Part shown: piece after piece, positions 19,536 through 28,700 of the stretch | Layout of the letters: the number at the start of each line of letters is the position of its first letter | Numbering within the stretch: position 1 is the first letter of the stretch | From: Algoriphagus yeomjeoni | GTDB taxonomy: Bacteria; Bacteroidota; Bacteroidia; Cytophagales; Cyclobacteriaceae | DNA length: 64,000 nt | Assembly (NCBI RefSeq): GCF_003259505.1 | Contig: NZ_QLLK01000009.1 | Coordinates: forward strand, 169,554 to 233,553 | Reading direction: 5' to 3' | Translations under genes and position numbers: made by a program | Notes under the pieces: model-generated | Databases searched by the model: none | What the model saw: the letters and a program-made list of their open reading frames with translations, nothing else | What the model was told of the DNA's origin: nothing

Positions 19536-20286
19536 TACTTATATTATTACGTTCTCCGTCATCTTGACGGTAGTTCTGGGATTACTTCTTTCAGGTACTT
19601 CTCAAGTTTTGGGTCCTTTGCAAAAAGAAGCAATTGCGTTGGACAACAAAAAACAAATCTTGGGTGCAGTTATATCTGGCGAGGAGATTGCAGCCATGAC
19701 TCCTCAACAGGTTAATGAATATTACAGTAACAGAATTGCTTCCGTTGTAGTGGATATTACAGGTAAGGAAGTTACTGAGCGCGATGGTGTCGCAGTCACT
19801 GCTGAGACCGTTGATATTGCCAAGAACTATAAGAAGCCAGCTGAGGAAAGATTATACCCAGTATATATTTTCCATGCTGAGGGAAGTCCTGAATCCGCTG
19901 AAAATTACATTTTGCCTCTTTACGGAGCAGGTCTTTGGGACGCTATCTGGGGATATGTTGCTTTGGAGACAGATATGAACACAGTAGGAGGAATTACCTT
20001 AGCCCATGCGGGAGAAACTCCAGGTCTTGGAGCTAGAATCACGGAGCCAGGTGTACAAGAGAGATATGAGGGCAAGACTATATACAATGAGTCAGGAGAG
20101 TTAGTGGCAGTAGAGATGCAAAAAGGAGAAGGCAAAGATTACTCTGGCGATCCTCACCAAGTAGACGGTATGTCTGGGGCTACTATTACTGCAAAAGGAG
20201 TTAATAATATGCTTAAGAATTATCTTGGCTACTATGAAGCTTACATTGAAAATAAGAAGTCTTCTTCGTCTGTAGCTACACTTTAA
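19522..20286 (+). CDS. nqrC: Na+-translocating NADH:quinone reductase subunit C
   Basis: 254 residues. One N-terminal membrane helix (about 7-25) is followed by a periplasmic FMN-binding domain. The covalent flavin site is DGMSGATIT with SGAT at 218-221 (T221). The start is GTG 19522, inside the end of nqrB, with a strong ribosome binding site. Confidence 0.94.
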   Translation: MQQSNTYIITFSVILTVVLGLLLSGTSQVLGPLQKEAIALDNKKQILGAVISGEEIAAMTPQQVNEYYSNRIASVVVDITGKEVTERDGVAVTAETVDIAKNYKKPAEERLYPVYIFHAEGSPESAENYILPLYGAGLWDAIWGYVALETDMNTVGGITLAHAGETPGLGARITEPGVQERYEGKTIYNESGELVAVEMQKGEGKDYSGDPHQVDGMSGATITAKGVNNMLKNYLGYYEAYIENKKSSSSVATL

Positions 20287-20316
20287 TCGAACTATTCAAC
20301 TCAATAATTATTAAAT

Positions 20317-20988
20317 ATGAGTGCTGAAACTATAGAAAAAAAGCCTGCAGAGGCATTACTCTCCAAGCGTAGGAAAAAACTGGTAAGCGATCCTCTGATC
20401 GATGACAACCCGGTGACTATCCAGGTACTTGGTATTTGTTCTGCTCTTGCAGTTACCACGCAAATGAAACCTACTTTGGTAATGGCTATTGCGGTTATCT
20501 TCGTAATTGTGATGTCCAATTTTTTAATTTCTCTTATGAGAAATACTATTCCTAGCCGAGTTAGGATTATCGTACAGCTTGCAGTAGTAGCTACCTTGGT
20601 AACTTTAGTGAATGAGGTATTGAAAGCTTTTGCATATGATATGTACAAAGAACTATCCGTATTCGTTGGTTTGATCATTACCAATTGTATAGTAATGGGT
20701 CGTTTAGAAGCTTTCGCTTTGGGTAATAAGCCTTACGATTCCATTCTTGATGGATTTGGGTCTGCTCTAGGATATTCTTGGATTATACTAACGGTGGCCT
20801 TCTTCAGAGAATTGTTAGGATCAGGTGCAGTATTTGGTATCCCTATTTACGACTATGTCTCTAGCTTATTTGGTCCTGATTTCCAATTGGCAACGAACGG
20901 CCTTATGGTGTCACCTGTAGGGGCATTTATGGTCTTGGGATTATTGATTTGGGTACAGCGTACCAAAACTGGATATGTTGAACACTAA
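20317..20988 (+). CDS. nqrD: Na+-translocating NADH:quinone reductase subunit D
   Basis: 223 residues, about six membrane helices, RnfA/RnfE-NqrD/E family. [15 protein letters not shown] carries the conserved membrane cysteine implicated in the intramembrane iron site shared with NqrE. The N-terminal 35 residues are charged and cytoplasmic. 30 bases after nqrC. Confidence 0.95.
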   Translation: MSAETIEKKPAEALLSKRRKKLVSDPLIDDNPVTIQVLGICSALAVTTQMKPTLVMAIAVIFVIVMSNFLISLMRNTIPSRVRIIVQLAVVATLVTLVNEVLKAFAYDMYKELSVFVGLIITNCIVMGRLEAFALGNKPYDSILDGFGSALGYSWIILTVAFFRELLGSGAVFGIPIYDYVSSLFGPDFQLATNGLMVSPVGAFMVLGLLIWVQRTKTGYVEH

Positions 20989-21002
20989 AACCAACTGAAG
21001 AA

Positions 21003-21614
21003 ATGGATTTATTTAATTTAGGTATTCGGTCGATTTTTATCGACAATATGATTTTCGCTTACTTCCTTGGGATGTGTTCTTTTTTGGCAGTTTCCAAAAA
21101 AGTAACTACAGCTATCGGTCTTGGCGCAGCAGTAATATTTGTATTAACTGTGACTGTTCCGGTGAACTGGTTATTGAATGAGTATGTACTTAAAGAAGGT
21201 GCTTTATCCTGGGTGAATGCAGGCTTAGCAGACATAGATCTCTCATTCCTAAGATTCATCATGTTTATTGCGATTATCGCAGCGATGGTGCAGTTGGTGG
21301 AAATGGTGGTTGAGAAATTTGCTCCTGCACTTTACGGTGCTTTGGGTATATTCCTTCCTTTGATCGCTGTAAACTGTGCGATCCTAGGTGGTTCCCTATT
21401 CATGGCTCAAAGAGATTACACACTTGCTGAATCTACAGTTTATGGCTTCGGATCTGGAACTGGATTCTGTCTTGCCATTGTAGCTTTGGCTGCTATTCGT
21501 GAGAAATTAAAATATTCTCATGTTCCAAATGGCTTGAAAGGACTGGGTATTACTATGCTTTTGACAGGCTTGATGGGAATCGCATTCATGTCCTTTATGG
21601 GGATTGATTTGTAA
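21003..21614 (+). CDS. nqrE: Na+-translocating NADH:quinone reductase subunit E
   Basis: 203 residues, about six membrane helices, homologous to Nqr[20 protein letters not shown] contains the paired membrane cysteine. It begins 14 bases after nqrD and is followed directly by a terminator, so the NADH-oxidizing subunit gene nqrF is not part of this transcript. Confidence 0.95.
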   Translation: MDLFNLGIRSIFIDNMIFAYFLGMCSFLAVSKKVTTAIGLGAAVIFVLTVTVPVNWLLNEYVLKEGALSWVNAGLADIDLSFLRFIMFIAIIAAMVQLVEMVVEKFAPALYGALGIFLPLIAVNCAILGGSLFMAQRDYTLAESTVYGFGSGTGFCLAIVALAAIREKLKYSHVPNGLKGLGITMLLTGLMGIAFMSFMGIDL

Positions 21615-21637
21615 TCAGCCTTTAACAACAATATTCG

Positions 21638-21674
21638 AAAGCTCCGGGATGAAATCTCGGGGCTTTTGTTTTTA
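21638..21674 (+). terminator. Terminator after nqrE
   Basis: AAAGCTCCGGGA pairs with a CTCGGGGCTTT arm around a short loop, followed by TGTTTTT. It ends the nqrABCDE transcript without nqrF. Confidence 0.8.
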
Positions 21675-21744
21675 GTGGTGTTTGATTTTGTCTAATAGCT
21701 CGTAACTTTTACCTTTAATATACTATTCAATAACCCTGACTCTT

Positions 21745-22374
21745 ATGAAAACCCTATTAACATTCTGCTGCTTTATAGCACTTACATTTTCGGCTGCCGC
21801 ACAAAGCGGAGAGTGGATCGAACTATTCAATGGTGAAAATCTAGACGGCTGGAAGATTTCTGAAAACTCACAATCTTTTCAAGTGGAAGATGGCGTGATT
21901 AAAGTAGCTGGACCACGAGGACACGCGTTTTACAATGGAGATGTAGCAAATCATGATTTCAATAACTTTGAAGTAATTGCTGAAGTGAAAACCATGCCTG
22001 GAGCCAATTCAGGCATTTTTATCCATACCCAATACCAAGAAGACGGCTGGCCAAATGTTGGCTATGAGATTCAAGTCAATCAAAGTCATGGTGACTGGAG
22101 AAAGACGGGCAGTGTGTATTCTTTCCAAGACGTAAGAGATGTCTATGTGGAAGATGGAGAATGGTACACTGAGCATATCATCGTGCAAGGTGATATTGTG
22201 ACAGTAAAGATCAATGGCGAAACAGTCAATGTATATGATCAGTCTAAGGATGAAAACCGTAAAGATGGTCTAGGTACAAAGAAAGTTGACCACGGAACAA
22301 TCGCTCTTCAGGCTCATGATCCTAAGTCTGTGATCTACTATAAAAGTGTGAAGGTGAAACTCCTTCCAGACTGA
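21745..22374 (+). CDS. Secreted DUF1080 (3-keto-disaccharide hydrolase-type) protein
   Basis: 209 residues with a signal peptide (about 1-20, ending AAA before QSG). One DUF1080/PF06439 concanavalin-like domain follows, with WIELFNGENLDGWK, GANSGIFIHTQY, GYEIQVNQSH and GTIALQAHDPKS. Some members of the family hydrolyse 3-keto-glycosides. Two more DUF1080 genes lie at 62026-63383. Likely periplasmic; exact substrate unknown. Confidence 0.88.
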   Translation: MKTLLTFCCFIALTFSAAAQSGEWIELFNGENLDGWKISENSQSFQVEDGVIKVAGPRGHAFYNGDVANHDFNNFEVIAEVKTMPGANSGIFIHTQYQEDGWPNVGYEIQVNQSHGDWRKTGSVYSFQDVRDVYVEDGEWYTEHIIVQGDIVTVKINGETVNVYDQSKDENRKDGLGTKKVDHGTIALQAHDPKSVIYYKSVKVKLLPD

Positions 22375-22410
22375 TCTAAAGAAATTTAAACGGAAAGTAT
22401 CTTACAGTAT

Positions 22411-22450
22411 AAATCCTGATTATTATTGACTAATAATCAGGATTTTCATT
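22411..22450 (+). terminator. Terminator after the DUF1080 gene
   Basis: AAATCCTGATTATTA (22411-22425) pairs perfectly with TAATAATCAGGATTT (22431-22445) around TTGAC, followed by T-rich sequence. The in-frame TTG at 22426 lies in the loop, which argues against it as the start of the next gene. Confidence 0.8.
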
Positions 22451-22458
22451 TTACAGTC

Positions 22459-23013
22459 ATGACATTTACATACAAGCGTATTCTCTCTTATTTCCTTCGG
22501 GGAATGTTATTTGTGACTCCCTTAGCAGTCACCTTTTACATCATTTATCAGACAATCCTTTTTCTGGATAACTTGATCCCGGTACCATTACCTGGGATCG
22601 GTATTTTGATGGTTTTGGCGTTGATTACTTTTGTAGGATATCTGGCCAGCCTTTTCTTTGCCAAACCTATTTTTGATTGGTTTGAGCGGGGACTGATCAA
22701 GATTCCACTGGTGAATTTGATTTATACCAGCATCAAGGATCTGATGGGTGCTTTTGTTGGGGACAAAAAGAAGTTTTCCTCACCTGTCAAAGTGCAGCTG
22801 AGTGATACGTTTATCCGCTTGGGATTCATCACGCAGGATAATATGGGGATAGTGGGAGAGCCTGATATGGTTGCTGTTTATTTCCCTCATAGCTACAATG
22901 TTTCTGGGAATGTATTCTTGGTGCCAAAAGATAAAGTAACTCCGCTATTAGGAGTGAAGAGCTCTGATGTGATGAAGTTTATGGTGAGTGGAGGGGTTTC
23001 GCCATTGGTTTAA
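22459..23013 (+). CDS. DUF502-family membrane protein
   Basis: 184 residues with two hydrophobic segments (GMLFVTPLAVTFYIIYQTIL and IGILMVLALITFVGYLASLFF) and a soluble C-terminal domain (YFPHSYNVSGNVFLVPKDKV) typical of DUF502. Family function is unknown; plant homologues are COV proteins. Start at ATG 22459 (MTFTYKRIL). Convergent with selD, 50 bases between stops. Confidence 0.85.
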   Translation: MTFTYKRILSYFLRGMLFVTPLAVTFYIIYQTILFLDNLIPVPLPGIGILMVLALITFVGYLASLFFAKPIFDWFERGLIKIPLVNLIYTSIKDLMGAFVGDKKKFSSPVKVQLSDTFIRLGFITQDNMGIVGEPDMVAVYFPHSYNVSGNVFLVPKDKVTPLLGVKSSDVMKFMVSGGVSPLV

Positions 23014-23063
23014 TTCAAAAATTACCATTGAATGAAATTTGAACAAAATTGTATCAGCCAATT

Positions 23064-24107
23064 CTACTGCTTTACCTCTACTGTTTTTTCAGCCTTTTCT
23101 ATGAACCTCCCAATTTCCCAAATCACCTGATTATGTTGCTTCATTGCCTCTTCAAACCAATCCCGGTTTTCAGGATCTACCGCAAGCATTAATCCTCCGC
23201 TAGTTTGAGGATCACAGAGCTTAACCAAGTCCATTCCCACCACTCCCTTGGTTTTGGCGCTGTAGGCATTCCAGTTACGGTAAGTATTGTCTGGGAAAAT
23301 AAACTGATTAATGTATTCTTGAACTCCTTCTATCATCGGCAACCTATAGAGATCGATTTCTGCTGAAAGTCCAGAACCCTCACACATTTCTATTAAATGC
23401 CCCAACAATCCGAAGCCAGTGACATCTGTCATCGCATGAACTTCCTCATGGTTTCCGATGATCTCGCCAATAGAATTCAATCGACATGCGGTATCAAGTA
23501 GGTTCATGTAATCTTTGTCAGAGATCTTCTGACGCTTCAGCGCAGTCGCCAAAACGCCAACTCCAAGAGGTTTGGTGAGATAAATAATATCTCTTGTTTT
23601 GGCACCCTGATTCTTTTTGATTTTATGTGGATGAACAACTCCGTTCACTGAAAGTCCAAAAATCGGATCTTTGGCAGCAATAGAATGTCCGCCAGCTAAT
23701 TCAATTCCTGCTGCTTTGCAAATAGATTTTGCTCCTTCCATTACCTTGGCGGCAAGTTCAGGAGCTAGTTTTTCCACAGGCCAGCTCAGGATAGCATTTG
23801 CAAAAATTGGTTTACCGCCCATCGCGTATACATCCGAGAGTGCATTGGCGGCAGCGATTCTTCCAAAATCAAATGGATCGTCCACGATCGGAGTGAAAAA
23901 ATCGACTGTATTTATAACAGCTAAATCTTCTGAAACTTGATATACTGCAGCGTCATCCTTTCCTGAATTCCCAACCAAAAGTTTTGGGTCTGATTGAGTT
24001 AATGAGCCACTTGAACTTAGTATTTGGTCTAATATTGCCGGTGCAATTTTGCATCCGCAGCCAGAGCCTTCACTCCATTCAGTCAGTCGAGTCGGTGTGT
24101 TTTCCAT
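23064..24107 (-). CDS. selD: Selenide, water dikinase
   Basis: 347 residues; makes selenophosphate from selenide and ATP. The catalytic loop is GSGCGCK with C17 and K20, the positions known from E. coli; a cysteine, not selenocysteine, is used. AIR-synthase-like ATP-binding and C-terminal domains follow (MTDVTGFGLLGHL, CDPQTSGGLM). The start is ATG 24107, inside the mnmH 3' end (29-base overlap). The neighbour indicates selenophosphate is used for tRNA 2-selenouridine. Confidence 0.93.
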   Translation of the reverse strand: MENTPTRLTEWSEGSGCGCKIAPAILDQILSSSGSLTQSDPKLLVGNSGKDDAAVYQVSEDLAVINTVDFFTPIVDDPFDFGRIAAANALSDVYAMGGKPIFANAILSWPVEKLAPELAAKVMEGAKSICKAAGIELAGGHSIAAKDPIFGLSVNGVVHPHKIKKNQGAKTRDIIYLTKPLGVGVLATALKRQKISDKDYMNLLDTACRLNSIGEIIGNHEEVHAMTDVTGFGLLGHLIEMCEGSGLSAEIDLYRLPMIEGVQEYINQFIFPDNTYRNWNAYSAKTKGVVGMDLVKLCDPQTSGGLMLAVDPENRDWFEEAMKQHNQVIWEIGRFIEKAEKTVEVKQ

Positions 24108-25134
24108 GGAATTGAGATTTTGCTTCAAGTAGTTTTTTTGTTGATGTTTCTTCGTCGATTCCAGAAAGGTCTAACTGGATTGTTTTTCCTGATTCATGCT
24201 TATCCAAGTCGAAGTTGTACGCTTTGTCGTAGTAGACGAGCATGTTCGAGATCCAGGCTTCGTGATTTCCTTCCACTATTGCTTGTATCGCTTCTGAGGT
24301 TCGTAAACCTCCTAATCGCTTTTTAATGCGTAAAACGGCGAGAATTAATTCATCTGAAGGTAAGCCTGCGTATTCCTCAACAATCAAATTGATTCGCTCT
24401 TGTTCAGTTCTGTAAATATCGATCAGAGGAGAAGCTAGCATTTGGTGATAAAAATTGTCTGGGAGAATCAACCGTCCGATCTTCCTACTTTCATTTTCTA
24501 CCCAGCTAGATTTCTTTGGATCTAGCTTATGTAAGGTTTCAGCAAATTCATTTTCAAATTGCTCCACGGAAGGTTGAGCGGGCTGTCCAATAGCGCCAAA
24601 GGAAGATCCTTTATGATTGGCTAAGCCTTCCAAATCTATGATTTGCTCTCCAGTTTCTTGAAGTTTTTTCAGTAATCTGGTTTTCCCGGTCCCTGTTTTT
24701 CCTCCTAGCACGATCAGATTCCAGTCTTTTCTGACTAAATCAAAACTGTAAGTTCTGTAAGTTTTGTAGCCACCTTTGAGGCGAAAAATATCAAAACCTA
24801 CCATGGTCAATAGCCAAGCAAGAATATGACTTCGCATCCCTCCACGCCAGCAATAGATTATTACTTTTTTCTCAGGAAAGTGCTTGACAGTGTCCTTTAT
24901 GATTAAATGGAATCTAGGCCCAACTAATTCGAACCCTTTGATGGTCGCTTCTTCTGGGCCTCTTTCTTTATAAAGTGTGCCGACTTGAATTCGCTCAGTA
25001 TTATTCAGAATTGGGATGTTAATGGAGCCAGGGATATGGCTTTGATCAAATTCTTTTTCGCTGCGGGCATCGATCACAGGAAATTGATCTCTCAAACTCC
25101 AAAATTCATCTAAAGTAATTAACTGCTCGGCCAT
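24079..25134 (-). CDS. mnmH: tRNA 2-selenouridine synthase
   Basis: 351 residues. An N-terminal rhodanese domain has active-site C95 in IIYCWRGGM, followed by a P-loop domain with GGKTGTGKT (144-152). The enzyme converts 2-thiouridine at the wobble position of certain tRNAs to 2-selenouridine through a geranylated intermediate. Start at ATG 25134 (MAEQLITLDEF). It overlaps selD, giving a compact two-gene selenium module. No selA/selB were seen in the window. Confidence 0.92.
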   Translation of the reverse strand: MAEQLITLDEFWSLRDQFPVIDARSEKEFDQSHIPGSINIPILNNTERIQVGTLYKERGPEEATIKGFELVGPRFHLIIKDTVKHFPEKKVIIYCWRGGMRSHILAWLLTMVGFDIFRLKGGYKTYRTYSFDLVRKDWNLIVLGGKTGTGKTRLLKKLQETGEQIIDLEGLANHKGSSFGAIGQPAQPSVEQFENEFAETLHKLDPKKSSWVENESRKIGRLILPDNFYHQMLASPLIDIYRTEQERINLIVEEYAGLPSDELILAVLRIKKRLGGLRTSEAIQAIVEGNHEAWISNMLVYYDKAYNFDLDKHESGKTIQLDLSGIDEETSTKKLLEAKSQFHGKHTDSTD

Positions 25135-25146
25135 AAAGTTTGAAGA

Positions 25147-25177
25147 TAAAAAAAGCCGCAAGGAATTCCTTGCGGCT
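25147..25177 (-). terminator. Terminator of trxA
   Basis: A perfect 24-base palindrome with arms AGCCGCAAGGAA and TTCCTTGCGGCT (25154-25177) is followed on the minus strand by a T7 run. It separates trxA from mnmH-selD. Confidence 0.85.
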
Positions 25178-25200
25178 CTGAATGTAATATAGTCAACTAC

Positions 25201-25521
25201 TTAAAGTTGAGCATCAAGTTTTTGAGATAATACAGATTTTGGAACAGCTCCAACTTGCTTATCTACTATTTCTCCACCTTTGAAGAAGAGCAGAGTTGGA
25301 ATAGATCTGATTCCGAATGCTTGCGCTACACCTGGATTTGCATCCACGTCTACTTTACCTACGACAGCTTTGCCATCATAATCTCCGGCTAGCTCTTCCA
25401 CTACTGGACCGATCATTTTACAAGGTCCGCACCATTCAGCCCAAAAATCCACTAGGATTGGCTGTTCAGATTTGATTATTTCTTCAAAGTTTGCGTCAGT
25501 AATTTCTATTGCTTTTGACAT
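25201..25521 (-). CDS. trxA: Thioredoxin
   Basis: 106 residues, cytoplasmic, with the redox motif WCGPC (30-34) and the cis-proline region RSIPTLLFF. General disulfide reductase. Own -7 box (25552-25559) and terminator, so monocistronic. Confidence 0.95.
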   Translation of the reverse strand: MSKAIEITDANFEEIIKSEQPILVDFWAEWCGPCKMIGPVVEELAGDYDGKAVVGKVDVDANPGVAQAFGIRSIPTLLFFKGGEIVDKQVGAVPKSVLSQKLDAQL

Positions 25522-25551
25522 TGTATGTTTGGTTTAAAATTTCTCGGATTT

Positions 25552-25559
25552 CAAATATA
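25552..25559 (-). promoter_or_regulatory. -7 box of trxA
   Basis: TATATTTG on the minus strand matches TAnnTTTG exactly, 31 bases before the ATG at 25521. Confidence 0.5.
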
Positions 25560-25605
25560 TGACCAAAAGCCAATAGCGTATTAATAAGTTCCGAGGGATT
25601 TGATT

Positions 25606-25632
25606 TTTTTGTCAATGATTGATTGACAAAAA
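25606..25632. repeat. 11-bp inverted repeat upstream of trxA
   Basis: TTTTTGTCAAT (25606-25616) and ATTGACAAAAA (25622-25632) are perfect complements around GATTG. In either direction the T-run precedes rather than follows a GC-rich stem, so it is not a typical terminator. It could be a protein-binding palindrome (TTGTCAAT..ATTGACAA). Confidence 0.5.
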
Positions 25633-25754
25633 CGATGATGGTAAAGGTTTTAATTTCTTTCCTATAGCTAATTTGGAGTAGTTGTGAATTGAATTCACTG
25701 AGCTAAATTTTAATGTGGACACCGAACATCGGTCATCAAACATCGGACTTACTT

Positions 25755-28700
25755 TTAAACCACCTTATACATCACCTCCGGAATTTGCTTCAGTTCCGTA
25801 ATCATTTCCGCACTTGGATCGATGGAGAATCTTTTAGAGAAAAGCTCCAGCGCAATATTTTCCTTGCGATCAATCACATCAAAATACAGCTTGGCATCGC
25901 CTTTATACTTCTCGGTGATCACTTGTAGCTTTTCCATCAAATCTAACGTCAAATCATCCAGATTAATATTGACACGGAGACCCTTGACCATTTTTCCCCG
26001 GATTTCGTCCAGCAAAGTGATGTTGCCAATCTTGAATTCAAGCTCATTTTCAGCCCAGCGCTTACCCGCTACAGTTCCGCTGATGAACAAAAACCAGCCT
26101 GGCATAAAGTATTCTTTGAACCTTACATAATCGTCCCCAAAAAGGAAAAAGGTGAATGCACCCTGGTAATCTTCCAGCGTCAGCGTGCCAAAAGGTTTAC
26201 CATTCTTAGTCGTCCTGTGAGCAAAAGTCGAAACCGAGCCAGCCAATTTGATGTCAGTTCTATTTCTGAGACTTTCCAAGTCATTCAGATCAGGCAAGGA
26301 AGCATTGGTGAAAGACTCAATTTCTAATCTGAATTGATCGAGTGGGTGACCAGATATATAAAGCCCAACCACTTCTTTTTCGATGTTCAATTGCTGTAGC
26401 TGCGTGAAAGGCTCCATCGGAGCAATTGTAGGAAGGGGAACTTCCATGTTTCCAGCACCTCCGCCAAATAAACTCACTTGGTTGCTTTCTTCCTCCTGCT
26501 GTACTTTCTGAGCGTATTTGGTCGCTTTTTCGATCAAATTCAAATCTCCATCTGCAGATTCCAGATATTGTCTTCTATGATGCTGTGGGAAGCAGTCAAA
26601 TCCACCTGCCATTGCTAGTGCTTCCATTGTTTTCTTATTCAAAGCCTTGGAACTTACCCGCTTCGCAAAGTCAAAGATGTTTTTATACGGACCGTTTTTC
26701 TCCCGCTCTTCAATAATCGCATCTACTGCCGCAGATCCTGCACCTTTGATTGCAGCCATTCCAAATCGGATTTCTCCGGCTTGGTTTACCGTAAATCCAT
26801 TTTTGGATTCATTCACGTCTGGGCCTAAAACAGGAATTCCGGCACGCTTACATTCCTCCATGAAAAACGTCACCTGCGTGATGTCATTCATGTTATTGCT
26901 CAAAACCGAAGCAAGGTATTCTGCTGGATAATGAGCTTTTAAATACGCTGTTTGATAAGCGATCCAAGCATAGCAAGTGGAGTGTGACTTGTTGAATGCG
27001 TAGGATGCAAAAGCTTCCCAGTCAGTCCAGATCTTCGAAAGTTTTTTGGCATCGTGACCTTTGGCGGAAGCTTGTTCGACAAACTTTGGCTTCATTTTGT
27101 CGAGTACATCCTTCTGCTTTTTACCCATCGCCTTACGCAAAACATCCGCCTCACCTTTGGTGAATCCAGCAAGTTTTTGGGACAAAAGCATCACCTGCTC
27201 TTGGTAAACGGTAATTCCATACGTTTCTTCCAAGTATTCCTGCATGTCATCCAGATCGTATTCGATCGCTTCAGTTCCATGCTTTCTTTTGATAAAAGAA
27301 GGAATGTACGCCAATGGTCCTGGACGATACAAGGCGTTCATGGCAATCAAATCCGCAAAAACCGTAGGCTTAAGCTCGCGCATATATTTCTGCATTCCGG
27401 CAGATTCATATTGGAAAATCCCGACTGTTTCGCCACGTTGGAAAAGCTCGTAAGTCTTCGCGTCGTCTATTGGGAAATGATCAGCATCCAGTTCGATTCC
27501 ATGTCGTTCCTTGACTATTCGAACAGCGGTTTTGATCAGAGTTAGGGTTTTTAATCCCAAAAAGTCCATCTTCAGCAAGCCGGCAGATTCCACCACAGAG
27601 TTGTCAAACTGCGTACAAACCATGTCAGAATCCTTCGCCAAAGCTACAGGCACATAGTTCGTAATATCCGCCGGAGTGATTATGACACCGCAAGCATGAA
27701 TTCCAAGATTCCGAACAGAACCTTCCAGCATGGTAGCCTGGTTGATCGTTTTTGCAGAATCATCTTGGCCTTTGGAAATTCGGATCAGTTCATCTGCTTT
27801 GGCGATCATTTCTCCCTGCCCCTTTAGCTTATCTGAAAGTGCAGCTCGATTTCCAGCTAAGCCAAATAATGCTTTTAGCTTGATGTCTGGCACCAAGCCG
27901 GCAAGTCTTCCAGCTTCAGGAAGTGGTAGGTTTAAGACGCGTGCGGTATCACGGATGGCAGACTTTGCAGCCATGGTGCCATAGGTGATGATTTGGGCAA
28001 CTTGATTGGAACCGTATTTTTTGATTACGTAATCAATCACCGAGCCCCTTCCCTCGTCGTCAAAGTCAATATCAATATCGGGAAGTGAAACTCGGTCAGG
28101 ATTTAGGAATCTCTCAAAAAGCAGGTTGTAAGCGATTGGGTCAATGTTTGTGATGCCTGTGCAATATGCAACAGCGGAACCCGCAGCAGAACCACGGCCA
28201 GGGCCTACTGATACACCCATTTTCCTCGCTTCTACAATAAAATCCTGAACGATCAAGAAATAGCCTGGGTAGCCAGTATTTTGGATCGTTGCCAACTCAA
28301 AATCTAGGCGTTCTTCGATTTCGGGTGTGATTACTGGGTAGCGTTTTTTTGCTCCTTCGTAGGTCAAATGTCTTAGAAAAGCATTCTCCCCACGTTTCCC
28401 TCCGTCCACTTCATCTTCTGCATGCTTGAATTCATCAGGAATCTCAAAAGCTGGAAGAAGTACTTCCCGAGCTAGTTTATAGGTTTCAATTTTCTCGGTA
28501 ATCTCATTCGTACATTCAATAGCTTCCGGCAAATCTGCGAAAAGCTTTTTCATCTCATCGGGAGTTTTGATGTAGAATTCATCGTTTGGAAAACCGTAGC
28601 GAAACTCACGTCCACGCTTACCGATGTATTTTTTAGGCTTATCGTAAAGTTCCCCATCTTTCACACAAAGCAGGACATCATGCGCTTTGGCATCTGACTT

